Source: GCA-2712985 sp964515905
Lineage (GTDB): Bacteria; Pseudomonadota; Alphaproteobacteria; UBA7887
Assembly (NCBI GenBank): GCA_964515905.1
Contig: CAZEWK010000046.1
Coordinates: 23,482-87,481, forward strand
Reading direction: 5' to 3'
DNA length: 64,000 bases
Of this stretch, positions 16,746 to 25,301 are shown in pieces (positions within the stretch are counted from its first letter, which is position 1; each line of letters starts with the position of its first letter). The notes beneath the pieces are model-generated. The model searched no databases. It was not told where the DNA came from and was given only the letters and a program-made list of their open reading frames with translations. Position numbers and translations under genes: made by a program.

Positions 16746-16794
16746 CGTAATATACGATGCTATATAACGGCACTATATATATCAGTATATAACG
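16746..16794 (-). promoter_or_regulatory. Tandem ModE-type operators upstream of modA
   Basis: Two 24-bp palindromes of 9-6-9 layout lie one base apart. Box 1 (16746-16769) is CGTAATATA, six bases, TATATAACG, with one mismatch to perfect symmetry. Box 2 (16771-16794) is CACTATATA, six bases, TATATAACG, with two mismatches. The layout and half-site match ModE operators of molybdate transport genes (CGTTATAT-type halves). They lie 31 to 79 bases upstream of the modA GTG, where bound ModE would block or modulate the promoter. Confidence 0.75.
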
Positions 16795-16845
16795 TATTTT
16801 GTCAATGTTAGGTATACTAGAAACCATTTTATGGCCCATTCAGGT

Positions 16846-17205
16846 TTATTCGGGTGGCAGATCTGATAAGAGTTTAGAAAAGGTTTCCAAATCCTGGTCT
16901 ACAGCATTAATCGCTCTATTCTCCATATCTTGGTACATTTTCAAAACCATGGTTCCAAATTCGGTAACCTCTGCCCCGCCACCACCTTTCCCGCCAGGTG
17001 AAGCCGCTACCAGAGGTTTTTGGAAACATCGATTCATTGTATCTACAAGTAACCATGCTCGACGATACGACATATTCATTTCTCTGGCAGCAGCTGAAAT
17101 GGAACCCGTTTCTTTTATTGCATTGAGCAAGGTAATTTTTCCTGGGCCCATTGCTATTTCTCTGCCGTAGAGCAATCGTAACCGGAGCTTGCTACTATTA
17201 GTCAC
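16846..17205 (-). CDS. ModE-like transcriptional regulator, DNA-binding domain only
   Basis: A 119-residue protein with the LysR-like winged helix of ModE: GKITLLNAIKETGSISAAAR and MSYRRAWLLVDTMNRCFQKP, followed by the Gly-rich wing GGKGGGGAEVT and a C-terminal dimerisation helix. Full ModE carries two further Mop/TOBE domains that bind molybdate; these are absent. It lies upstream of modA, same strand, separated only by the operator region. It probably binds the ModE boxes; how it senses molybdate is not clear from this sequence. Confidence 0.85.
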   Translation of the reverse strand: MTNSSKLRLRLLYGREIAMGPGKITLLNAIKETGSISAAAREMNMSYRRAWLLVDTMNRCFQKPLVAASPGGKGGGGAEVTEFGTMVLKMYQDMENRAINAVDQDLETFSKLLSDLPPE

Positions 17206-17272
17206 TTCAATTCCTAAAACATTTTTTATGAAAAGGGAAAGTCATTTTGTGACTGTATTTAGTCTCTAAATT

Positions 17273-17782
17273 TTAATCTTTGTCAAAAATCTTGTGTGCT
17301 ATCAAGTTACCTACTTCGATCTCCAGCTTTCGGGTAATTCCAGCATTTAACTCTAAGACCGCAAAAGTAGGTGATACAGACGGTATCGCTTTTAGGGATA
17401 GAGGAACAGTATTCCGAGCGATTTTGTGAATCCGACCTTGTTTGTCAACAAAGAGCATATCCAATGGAATAAACGTATTTTTCATCCACATTGCTAATTG
17501 AATTTCTTGACCAAAATCGAAAAGCATACCCATGTCACTGGGCATATCTGAACGGAACATGAGGCCGTGTCGTCGCTGTTGGGGTGTAACCGCTAACTGC
17601 ACAAAAAAATGTACAGGGCCTTTATTTGTGTGTATCCAAACTTCGGAGCTTTCAAACTCGATTTCCTCAGCATGTAATGCTGGAGAACTAAGAGTAGCTG
17701 CCATAACTACAAGGGTAAAATATCGGAGCGTAATTTCGAGTATTTTCGACTGGGGCCAACTATAGTTTTGGTCTAAATCCAT
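17273..17782 (-). CDS. DUF192 family exported protein
   Basis: A 169-residue protein with an N-terminal signal or anchor (LRYFTLVVMAATLSSPALHA before E) and a DUF192 domain: VQLAVTPQQRRHGLMFR, MGMLFDFGQ, MWMKNTFIPLDMLFVD and VLELNAGI. The family is periplasmic in proteobacteria and of unproven function. It ends about 67 bases upstream of the modE-like gene and may share its transcript. Confidence 0.88.
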   Translation of the reverse strand: MDLDQNYSWPQSKILEITLRYFTLVVMAATLSSPALHAEEIEFESSEVWIHTNKGPVHFFVQLAVTPQQRRHGLMFRSDMPSDMGMLFDFGQEIQLAMWMKNTFIPLDMLFVDKQGRIHKIARNTVPLSLKAIPSVSPTFAVLELNAGITRKLEIEVGNLIAHKIFDKD

Positions 17783-17827
17783 TTTATGGTATGGAAGGTA
17801 AGAGGGGTGAATTTCTGTAGTTGACCA

Positions 17828-19012
17828 TCAATTTGATGAGTGTGGTGAGAGACGAGATAATCCTAATCTGAGGTCTTGAAGCAAGTCGTCTGGATCCTCT
17901 AGGCCTGCGTGTATTCGAAGCGTGGGGCCGTTGGTGGTCCAATTGGTCACGGTTCGGTCCTTCCCAGGATCTGTGGGTATAATTAGGCTCTCGTAACCAC
18001 CCCAGCTATAACCCATTTTGAATAATTCCATTCCATCCAGCATTCTGGCTAAGGCTGTCTTGGTAGTATTCTTTAAGACTAGTCCAAAAAGTCCACTTGC
18101 TCCAAAGAAATCCCGTGCCCAAATGTTGTGCCCAGGATCTTTCGGAAGGCCCGGATGGAGGACTCGTTCAACTTGGGGTTGTTGCTCTAGCCACGAGGCA
18201 AGTTTTAATCCTGTATCCATGTGGCGCTGGAGTCTAACTCCTAAAGTACGCAGTCCACGTTGTGCGAGGTACACGTCATCGGGTCCAGGAGGTGCCCCAA
18301 AGTCAAGGGCAGCACGCTGAATTAGATCAAAAGATTCCTCATTAGTTGTTATGACGCCGAGCATAGCGTCTGAATGGCCTAGGATATATTTTGTTGCGGC
18401 TTGAACTATTACGTCTACACCATGAGCAAAGGGTTTAAAAAATAAAGAGGTAGCCCATGTGTTATCCATTACTACTATGCAATCTCTTTCATGAGCCGCG
18501 TGAGAAATGGCACTGATATCCTGTATTTCAAATGTTTGTGACCCCGGAGATTCTGTAAATACTATGCGTGTTTCCCTCTGAATAAGTTTTTCGATATCTG
18601 CCCCAACTAAGGGATCATAGAATGTTGTTGTAATACCAAATCGGGAGAGAAGAGTTTTGCAGAGCGTCCTCGTAGGACCATAGGCAGAATCTACCATTAG
18701 AAGATGGTCGCCAGTTTTGAGAAACGCCATCAAGGAAATCAAAACCGCACAATTGCCCGAGGCAACCGCAATTGATCTGTACCCATCATCAAGCTGTGAA
18801 ATAGCATTCTGGAATGCAAAAGTGGTTGGAGTTCCATAGCGTCCGTAATAAACTGTATTGTTCTTTAATTTATCCCTCTGAGCTTTCTCCAGGTCGGCTA
18901 CAGTCGGAAACAGAACGGTAGAAGCATGATACACAGGTGTGTTCACCACACCGTAGTTAGATTCTGGATCTCTGCCGGCTGTTACAACTAACGTGTCTTC
19001 TTTTTTAACCAT
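17828..19012 (-). CDS. metC: Cystathionine beta-lyase-type PLP enzyme (MetC)
   Basis: A cytosolic Cys/Met-metabolism PLP enzyme of 394 residues from the ATG at 19012 (an in-frame TTG lies 9 bases upstream). The PLP-binding lysine is K208 in QAATKYILGHSDAM, with D183 (VMDNTWAT) and the YGRYGTPT cofactor segment from the partner subunit. TLRIHAGLEDPDDL near the end is typical. Proteobacterial MetC enzymes cleave cystathionine to homocysteine, pyruvate and ammonia; related gamma-lyases cannot be excluded by eye. Confidence 0.86.
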   Translation of the reverse strand: MVKKEDTLVVTAGRDPESNYGVVNTPVYHASTVLFPTVADLEKAQRDKLKNNTVYYGRYGTPTTFAFQNAISQLDDGYRSIAVASGNCAVLISLMAFLKTGDHLLMVDSAYGPTRTLCKTLLSRFGITTTFYDPLVGADIEKLIQRETRIVFTESPGSQTFEIQDISAISHAAHERDCIVVMDNTWATSLFFKPFAHGVDVIVQAATKYILGHSDAMLGVITTNEESFDLIQRAALDFGAPPGPDDVYLAQRGLRTLGVRLQRHMDTGLKLASWLEQQPQVERVLHPGLPKDPGHNIWARDFFGASGLFGLVLKNTTKTALARMLDGMELFKMGYSWGGYESLIIPTDPGKDRTVTNWTTNGPTLRIHAGLEDPDDLLQDLRLGLSRLSPHSSN

Positions 19013-19148
19013 GATTTTCAAGTTATATTAATAGAATGTTGTTGGGTGCCGCCATGCATAAACCATGCCGGAAACTTTGCAACTGTAGTTGAGGGGACTG
19101 GTAAGTGCATGCTACCGTTTCTCCTTATTATCCTGGCCCGCATTGTAG

Positions 19149-20435
19149 ATGGAATATGGTATGGCTGACAAAAAAATATCGCTAACTACGCAAATTCTAG
19201 TGGCTATGCTGCTGGGTCTCTTCCTTGGGATTTTACTTAATATTTTTACCGCAAGTACTGAATGGGTCCAAACTTTTTTGGTCGATGGATTATTTAGAGT
19301 AATTGGTTCCATTTTTATTGCAGCATTAAAAATGATGGTGGTTCCTCTCGTCTTTGTCTCGCTTGTGTGCGGTGTTACCAATATGGGAAACATTGCGGCT
19401 CTGGGAAGAATCGGTGGCAAAGCTTTAGGGATTTATATTTTTACCACGGCAATAGCTATTTCCTTAGCGTTACTATTGTCCTTGCTGGTTTCTCCGGGTG
19501 AAGGCTTTTCTATCACTCAGGTTGAGGTAGACTATGTGCCTCGAGAGGCGCCACCCTTAAGCCAGGTTTTAATTGATTTAGTGCCTAGTAACCCAGTTGC
19601 TGCTCTTGCAAATGGAGAAATGCTTCAGATTATCGTTTTCGCGTTATTGTTAGGGGTTTCAATAACGGCAACTGGAGAACACGGAACATCTATTCTACAG
19701 ATATTTAATGGGCTTAACTCTATCATTATGCGTATGGTTTGGATTGTGGTCCGCATTGCACCGCTCGGTGTTTTTTGTCTTATCACGCGCACTTTTGCTA
19801 CAGAGGGTGTAGAAGCTTTGGTCCCATTGGGGACGTATTTTCTTTGCGTCGTGGTTGCTCTTCTAGTGCATGGCGTTCTTACTTACGGTCTTTTGTTAAA
19901 GGTTGTTGGGCAATTAAATCCACTAGTATTCTTTGCCAAAATGCGCCCAGCACAATTATTTGCGTTTTCTACGGCGAGTAGTAGCGCTACTATTCCGGTT
20001 ACGCTCCAGTCCGTAACAAATCGACTCGGGGCGGGTAGTAGTGTCGCCTCTTTTACTGTTCCTTTTGGTGCCACCATTAATATGGATGGTACTGCAATAA
20101 TGCAGGGTGTCGCTACTGTCTTTATCGCCCAGGTTTATGGTGTTGACTTGGGTCTTGCTGATTATCTTGCGGTAATCATGACAGCTACTCTTGCGTCAAT
20201 AGGGACCGCTGGGGTGCCCGGTGTTGGATTAATAATGCTGGCCATGGTTCTGCAGCAAGTTGGTTTGCCTGTAGAGGGTATCGCACTAATCATTGGAGTT
20301 GATCGGCTATTGGACATGATGAGAACAGCGGTAAATATCACAGGGGACGCGGCTGCCACCTGTATTATAGCTCGCAGTGAAGGCAGCTTGGATATTGGAA
20401 TTTTTGAAGATCGCCAAGCAGGTTTAGACCAGTAG
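19149..20435 (+). CDS. Dicarboxylate/amino acid:cation symporter (DAACS family)
   Basis: A 428-residue inner-membrane transporter of the GltP/DctA fold. Signature elements are LKMMVVPLVFVSLV in the third span, the serine-rich hairpin FSTASSSATIPVTLQ, PFGATINMDGTAIMQG, and GLIMLAMVLQQVGLP before the C-terminal DRLLDMMRTAVNITGD substrate-binding helix. It takes up C4-dicarboxylates or acidic/neutral amino acids with Na+ or H+. An ATG at 19161 is an alternative start. It is divergent from metC, with about 130 bases between. Confidence 0.92.
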   Translation: MEYGMADKKISLTTQILVAMLLGLFLGILLNIFTASTEWVQTFLVDGLFRVIGSIFIAALKMMVVPLVFVSLVCGVTNMGNIAALGRIGGKALGIYIFTTAIAISLALLLSLLVSPGEGFSITQVEVDYVPREAPPLSQVLIDLVPSNPVAALANGEMLQIIVFALLLGVSITATGEHGTSILQIFNGLNSIIMRMVWIVVRIAPLGVFCLITRTFATEGVEALVPLGTYFLCVVVALLVHGVLTYGLLLKVVGQLNPLVFFAKMRPAQLFAFSTASSSATIPVTLQSVTNRLGAGSSVASFTVPFGATINMDGTAIMQGVATVFIAQVYGVDLGLADYLAVIMTATLASIGTAGVPGVGLIMLAMVLQQVGLPVEGIALIIGVDRLLDMMRTAVNITGDAAATCIIARSEGSLDIGIFEDRQAGLDQ

Positions 20436-20525
20436 AAATACCTTTGACGAACTAAGAGTGAACAGATTCATACAGACGAGGCTAAAGTCAGTTACAGAGG
20501 CGTTTATAGGACAAAAAATTAGATC

Positions 20526-21380
20526 TCAGTCGGTTGCAATTGGGGTGTCATGCCTTCCCCCCCATTCGGCCCACGAGCCATCGTAAATGGCACAGTTTTT
20601 GCGTCCGATCATGTACAATGCAAGTGCAATATTGCAAGCTGTAATTCCGGATCCACAGGAGGCAACTAGGCCCGATTTTTCGCTAAGTTTCGCGGAATCG
20701 AATAGGTTAAGAAGTGTATTTTTTGATTTCATTAATTTTGTCCTGGGATCATATAGTTGTAGGAAAGGAAGGTTTATGCTCTGTGGAATATGGCCTTTGG
20801 CCAGTCCTACACGAGGTTCAGGCTCGACACCCTTAAAACGTCCCTCGCTCCTTGCATCTATGATTTGTTCTTTTCCCGTTTCTAGATTGCGTTGTATGTC
20901 CTCAATTGTACGCAACAAATTTTTATTAAATTTAGCTGTAAAGCTAGATTTTTTCGATAAAGGAACTTCGCCTTCACAAGGTCCTTGCGCATTGGTCCAA
21001 GCAGGAAACCCCCCGTCTAAAACCGACACGTTGTCATGTCCGAATAATCGGAACATCCACCAAACTCTAGCTGCACTTCCGATACCGGTTGTATCATACA
21101 CGATTACGTGTTCATCAGATGAGATTCCCAAGGATTCAACCTGGGACGAAAATTGTTTTTCAGTGGGAACCATATGCGGGAGTTTAGTCGTGTTGTCTGA
21201 GATATCATCTACGTCAAAAAAAACGGCCCCGGGTATGTGTGATTTTTCGTATTCTTTTTTTGGATCTCTTTCAAACGCTGGAAGGTGCCAAGATCCGTCC
21301 ACAACACAGAGATTCTCGGAGAGTAATTCCCTCCGAAGCCATTCGACTGTTACCAAAGGTGTTGCTGCGTTATCCGCCAT
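20526..21380 (-). CDS. sseA: 3-mercaptopyruvate sulfurtransferase (two-domain rhodanese)
   Basis: A two-domain rhodanese of 284 residues. The active-site loop is CGSGITA with catalytic C242; the CGSG form, rather than CRKG, points to 3-mercaptopyruvate as sulfur donor. The inactive N-terminal domain keeps the DARSEGRF-like and HIPGAVFFDVDD landmarks. It moves sulfur from 3-mercaptopyruvate to thiols or cyanide. ATG 21380 leaves a 7-base gap to alaX; a TTG at 21401 would overlap it. It is the last gene of the cysK-like/alaX/sseA group. Confidence 0.9.
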   Translation of the reverse strand: MADNAATPLVTVEWLRRELLSENLCVVDGSWHLPAFERDPKKEYEKSHIPGAVFFDVDDISDNTTKLPHMVPTEKQFSSQVESLGISSDEHVIVYDTTGIGSAARVWWMFRLFGHDNVSVLDGGFPAWTNAQGPCEGEVPLSKKSSFTAKFNKNLLRTIEDIQRNLETGKEQIIDARSEGRFKGVEPEPRVGLAKGHIPQSINLPFLQLYDPRTKLMKSKNTLLNLFDSAKLSEKSGLVASCGSGITACNIALALYMIGRKNCAIYDGSWAEWGGRHDTPIATD

Positions 21381-21387
21381 TAGATTC

Positions 21388-22110
21388 TTATCTGCCCTCA
21401 ATTAGCGTAATGGAAATTCTTCGGTTATGCCGACCCTTGTTTTTAATTTTTGTAACTTTTGCTTGACCTATTTCGCCTGTTCTTTGGACATGGGTGCCAC
21501 CGCACGCTTGAATGTCCGTTCCTTTTATGTCGATTAGTCGGACTATGCCAGCCCCTTTAGGTGGGGCGACTGACATAGTTTTGACCAGAGATGGATCGCT
21601 TTCTAATTCTTTGTCAGAGATCCATTTTGATGAAATCGGATGATTTTCTTTAATGAGGGTATTTAGCGAATTACTAATGTTAGATTTGTCTAAATTTGCT
21701 TCCATGAGATCGAAATCCAGTCGACTTTCCTCTTCTCCGACCTGACCTCCCGTAACAGGTGCTTTAATAACTGCCGACAGGAGGTGCAAGCAGCTGTGCA
21801 TTTTCATTAATTGGTATCGCCGTCTCCAGTCTATCTGGGCAAAAATCTTCTCGCCCGGTTTTGGTAACTTCGACCCTAAGGTAGGAATGTGGATTAAGCG
21901 GCCACTTAGCTTGCTTTTTATGGTCCCTATCACGTCTAGAGTGGCTCCATTCTCAGTAGTGAGTGTTCCGAAGTCACCCGGTTGGCCACCACTTGTGTAA
22001 TAGAAAATCGTTTGGTTTAGTTCAATGCCTTCGTCGTCAGAGGAAAGAACGTGTGCGTCGCAAGCTTTGCAATATGGATCTTCATGGAATAATAACTTAG
22101 TGGTTTCCAT
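21388..22110 (-). CDS. alaX: Alanyl-tRNA editing protein AlaX
   Basis: A 240-residue free-standing editing domain related to that of alanyl-tRNA synthetase, which hydrolyses Ser- or Gly-tRNA(Ala). The zinc site is H105-x3-H109 (MHSCLH) plus C203 and H207 in CGGTHV. TSGGQPGDFG near residue 40 is the second family motif. Length fits the AlaX-M class. Only 6 bases separate it from the upstream cysteine-synthase-like gene, so the two are cotranscribed. Confidence 0.9.
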   Translation of the reverse strand: METTKLLFHEDPYCKACDAHVLSSDDEGIELNQTIFYYTSGGQPGDFGTLTTENGATLDVIGTIKSKLSGRLIHIPTLGSKLPKPGEKIFAQIDWRRRYQLMKMHSCLHLLSAVIKAPVTGGQVGEEESRLDFDLMEANLDKSNISNSLNTLIKENHPISSKWISDKELESDPSLVKTMSVAPPKGAGIVRLIDIKGTDIQACGGTHVQRTGEIGQAKVTKIKNKGRHNRRISITLIEGR

Positions 22111-22116
22111 TAGGTC

Positions 22117-23118
22117 TTAAGACATCCAATCTGGAATAGGTAGATTCTTTTCTTTGAGAAATGCGGGATTGAAAACCTTACTGGCATAACGGCTTCCACA
22201 ATCACAAAGTATAGTAACGATTGTACAGCCGGGCCCAATCTTTTTAGCAAGCTGTATTGCTCCGGCGACATTGATGCCTGTGGATCCACCCATTAGGAGT
22301 CCTTCATTTTTTAAAAGGTCAAATACGACCTGCAACGCATCTTCGTCTGTAACTTGCTGAAAATCATCTATCGGCGCGTCCTCAAGATTCTTGGTAATCC
22401 TACCTTGGCCGATCCCCTCAGTGATGGATGATCCTTCGGGTTTAGCTTCGCCTTCCGTGTATATGCTATAAAGCCCGGAACCCATCGGGTCAGATAACAC
22501 AATTTGGACATCGTCATTCTTTTCCTTTAATGCCATACCAACACCGGCAAGAGTTCCTCCTGTGCCTACGGAACAGGTAAAGGCGTCAATCCGACCGCCG
22601 GTCTGCTCCCAAATTTCGGGACCGGTTCCCTCAATGTGAGCTTGTCGGTTTGCGACGTTATCGAACTGATTGGCCCAAATAGCGCCGGACTTTCTGTCAG
22701 CCGCTATTTCTTCTGCAAGTTGACCAGAATAACGGATATAATTCCCTGGGTCGCTATATGGGAGCGCTGGTACCAAACGCAAGTCCGCGCCGCACATTTT
22801 TAGCATATCTTTTTTCTCTTGGCTTTGTGTTTCCGGCATCACAATGACAGAACTATAACCGAGCGCCTTTCCCACTAGGGCAAGTCCGATTCCTGTATTT
22901 CCAGCCGTTCCTTCAACAATTACGCCACCCGGTTTTAGTTTGCCGTCACGTTCAGCTTTTCGAACGATATAAAGTGCGGCGCGATCCTTAACTGATTGGC
23001 CAGGGTTCAAAAATTCGCATTTCCCTAGGATTGTGCAACCGGTTGCCTCTGACGCTTGTTTTAGTTTAATAAGAGGCGTATTGCCTATCAAATCCGTAAA
23101 GCTCGAATTTAGGCGCAT
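22117..23118 (-). CDS. Cysteine synthase A-like PLP enzyme
   Basis: A fold-type II PLP enzyme of about 333 residues. The cofactor lysine is K44 in NPGQSVKDRAA; the substrate loop EGTAGNTGIGLALVG and the phosphate cup GTGGTLAGVG are intact. It joins O-acetylserine and sulfide, or a close variant reaction. The ATG at 23118 aligns with the family start; an in-frame ATG at 23133 is also possible. It leads the group with alaX and the sulfurtransferase. Confidence 0.87.
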   Translation of the reverse strand: MRLNSSFTDLIGNTPLIKLKQASEATGCTILGKCEFLNPGQSVKDRAALYIVRKAERDGKLKPGGVIVEGTAGNTGIGLALVGKALGYSSVIVMPETQSQEKKDMLKMCGADLRLVPALPYSDPGNYIRYSGQLAEEIAADRKSGAIWANQFDNVANRQAHIEGTGPEIWEQTGGRIDAFTCSVGTGGTLAGVGMALKEKNDDVQIVLSDPMGSGLYSIYTEGEAKPEGSSITEGIGQGRITKNLEDAPIDDFQQVTDEDALQVVFDLLKNEGLLMGGSTGINVAGAIQLAKKIGPGCTIVTILCDCGSRYASKVFNPAFLKEKNLPIPDWMS

Positions 23119-23150
23119 CAGACACCATCCCATTTAATAGGGCGAGCCAA

Positions 23151-23987
23151 TTAAGTAGCCGCCTGTGGACCACGCCGAACAAAACCACGTTGCGGGTCGT
23201 ACCCATATATCGCACCGATCAAAAACACCAAAATACACCCGCATACGACGACCGCACCGAAGCCATAGAATTGTCCCTCGCTAGCGTAACGGACTAATTG
23301 CACACCATAGGTGAAAGGATTCAAGTTAGCGATTAGATATACAATGTCGGCTCCACTTTCTGTTAAATACCAGAGTGGAAAAAGTGCCGGTGATATAAAG
23401 AACATTGGAAAAATGACGAAATTCATTGTACCGGCAAAATTCTCAAGCTGTTTTACATGAACCGATAAAAGTAGTCCCAGTGCGCCTAGCATCATACCCG
23501 TTAACACTAATGCCGGAAAAACATAAAGCCATGCCAGGGGATCGGAAAAACCGACCCGGAGGCCAGTCCACCAATGAAATGGCAAGCAGATGACCAAAAA
23601 AGCATATGCTTGTACTACGGACAAAAATGTTCCGGACAGTAATTTTGCAGTAAGTAAATACCAGCGCGGTAGAGGTGCAGTAAGAAGTAACCGCATCACG
23701 CCCATTTCCCGGTCATAAACCATGGACAGCGACGATTGCATGCCGCTAAAAAGCAGCACCATGCATGTGAGCCCCGGAAGTATATAGTATTCGTAGTTGA
23801 CGCTACGTTGCAGGTACGGCTCTCCTGCATCTACGCCATATACCCCGCGAAATCCCACGGCAAATACAAAAAGCCAAAGAGCAGGACGTACAAAAGCGGA
23901 AAACAAACGACCTTTTTGTTGAAAAAATTTAATTGTCTCACGCCTACTCAAAGCAGACAGTGCCGCGATCATGTGACTCAGTTGCAT
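23151..23987 (-). CDS. ABC-2-type permease of the PQQ-alcohol-dehydrogenase-associated transporter (PedC-like)
   Basis: A 278-residue inner-membrane protein with six hydrophobic spans. MQSSLSMVYDREMGVMRLLL and LPRWYLLTAKLLSGT are ABC-2 permease motifs; NFVIFPMFFISPALFPLWYL is the fifth span. It matches the permease type encoded with PQQ-dependent alcohol dehydrogenases (PedC of the Pseudomonas phenylethanol locus, LutF-like of methylotrophs). It follows the binding-protein gene by about 100 bases and completes a set with the ATPase at 26340-27092. Related systems have been linked to lanthanide supply; direction and substrate here are not shown. Confidence 0.82.
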   Translation of the reverse strand: MQLSHMIAALSALSRRETIKFFQQKGRLFSAFVRPALWLFVFAVGFRGVYGVDAGEPYLQRSVNYEYYILPGLTCMVLLFSGMQSSLSMVYDREMGVMRLLLTAPLPRWYLLTAKLLSGTFLSVVQAYAFLVICLPFHWWTGLRVGFSDPLAWLYVFPALVLTGMMLGALGLLLSVHVKQLENFAGTMNFVIFPMFFISPALFPLWYLTESGADIVYLIANLNPFTYGVQLVRYASEGQFYGFGAVVVCGCILVFLIGAIYGYDPQRGFVRRGPQAAT

Positions 23988-24089
23988 AGTGTATTGCTCT
24001 CTACTATTCGTCTTGTCATACTACGTAATCTAAACGTTTTTATGCAAAAAGTAACCTACGTTGCTACCTTACTCATTTTGCTTTTCCAA

Positions 24090-25301
24090 CTAAAACTGGC
24101 AAGCTGTATCTCGTTCTCCAAAGCCGATTGTGTCAAGATCGTTTGTTCGATGTTTGAAACCCTCGATCGGAGCACGGGAAATAGTCCAATTTTCAGTGGT
24201 TAACAGGATTGGTTGTCGTAGTTGGTTGTTCCAGGGTCGAATGCTCATGCCTGGCCCCTTACTCCCATCTATTCTTAGCTCTCCACTACGCAAGTAGGCA
24301 GCTATTTTTTCAGGATCCTTGCTTTTGGATCTTGCAACGGCCATTCCCAAAGTTTTTAGGGCAACCCAAGCGGCCCAGTCAGATTCACCCATTCTTCTAC
24401 CGTGCATTCGTTCGAATCTGCCATGGACTTGGGGGGCGCCATGTCTAAGATAGGACCAATGCCATACTCGGGCTATGATTCCACTTGCACCCGCCACAGC
24501 AGCTGGCCTTTGAGTGGCATAGGGTAGTCCCAATGAAAATTCCCCGTCTGCGTCTGCTACAAAAACCGCATCATACCTTGCTTTGCCTGTGAGAAAATCT
24601 AAGTCATTAATGTCTCTTGATCTCGGGTCATTGCCCAATACAAAATTTCTTATTTCCTCAATTTCAAGCCCAAAATGTTTCGAAGACCTTTCAAATGCTT
24701 GTGTCGTCTCTAAGTCCTCTGGCAGCGGCCCTTGCAAAACCAAAATACGAGTCCATTTTTGCGAAACTAGGTACTGGGCGATCGCATCCGTTCGCATCGA
24801 GCGGCTTGCTGAAAAATGGAAAAGATGTTTCTGGCAGTCTTCGTTACGGATTTTATCACCTATCGAAGTGGTATTGAATAGGTAAATACCCTGATCAACA
24901 GTCTGTCGTGCAACTTCGGAGACAACAGTTTCAGGTGCATCAATGAGAAAGAATTGAATCCCTGATTTTCTCATGTCCGTTATTTCTTGAATCATCTCGG
25001 AATAGGTATTGACAGTATTCCTCTGTAACGCAAAATTCACCTTAGCTATACGCTGAAATTGTTTTAATTCTTCAGCCGCCAGTTGAGCTCCTGCATATGC
25101 TCTGTGGTCAATGATCGCTGTGGCCGATCTAATATCTACCGGGTGTACGTTCCAGTCAGTATATCGGATATCTTCAGCAAGATCCATGTGACCAATCGTG
25201 ATGGTTGGGAGTTCATCTGCACTATTGGAGACTTCTGCTACCAACAAGCACAATAGGACAAGACTTAAAAGCTTGGACAGAGACTGCATATTGTTAATCA
25301 T
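24090..25301 (-). CDS. Periplasmic binding protein of the PQQ-ADH-associated ABC system
   Basis: A signal peptide (LLSLVLLCLLVAEVSNSA) precedes a type I periplasmic-binding fold of about 375 residues. YAGAQLAAEELK near the front, and HWSYLRHGAPQVHGRFERMH with GESDWAAWVALKTLG toward the end, are recognisable features of binding proteins coded beside PQQ alcohol dehydrogenases. The start lies at ATG 25301 or 25289; the first overlaps the beta-propeller stop by 8 bases. The ligand is unknown. Confidence 0.82.
   Translation of the reverse strand: MINNMQSLSKLLSLVLLCLLVAEVSNSADELPTITIGHMDLAEDIRYTDWNVHPVDIRSATAIIDHRAYAGAQLAAEELKQFQRIAKVNFALQRNTVNTYSEMIQEITDMRKSGIQFFLIDAPETVVSEVARQTVDQGIYLFNTTSIGDKIRNEDCQKHLFHFSASRSMRTDAIAQYLVSQKWTRILVLQGPLPEDLETTQAFERSSKHFGLEIEEIRNFVLGNDPRSRDINDLDFLTGKARYDAVFVADADGEFSLGLPYATQRPAAVAGASGIIARVWHWSYLRHGAPQVHGRFERMHGRRMGESDWAAWVALKTLGMAVARSKSKDPEKIAAYLRSGELRIDGSKGPGMSIRPWNNQLRQPILLTTENWTISRAPIEGFKHRTNDLDTIGFGERDTACQF

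Noticed and set aside
16799..17170. Rightward open frame antisense to the modE-like gene
   Set aside because: Shadow of the ModE-like coding sequence; the leftward frame has clear helix-turn-helix motifs.
20587..21405. Long rightward open frame of 272 codons
   Set aside because: Antisense shadow of the sulfurtransferase gene, whose own frame has the CGSG active site.
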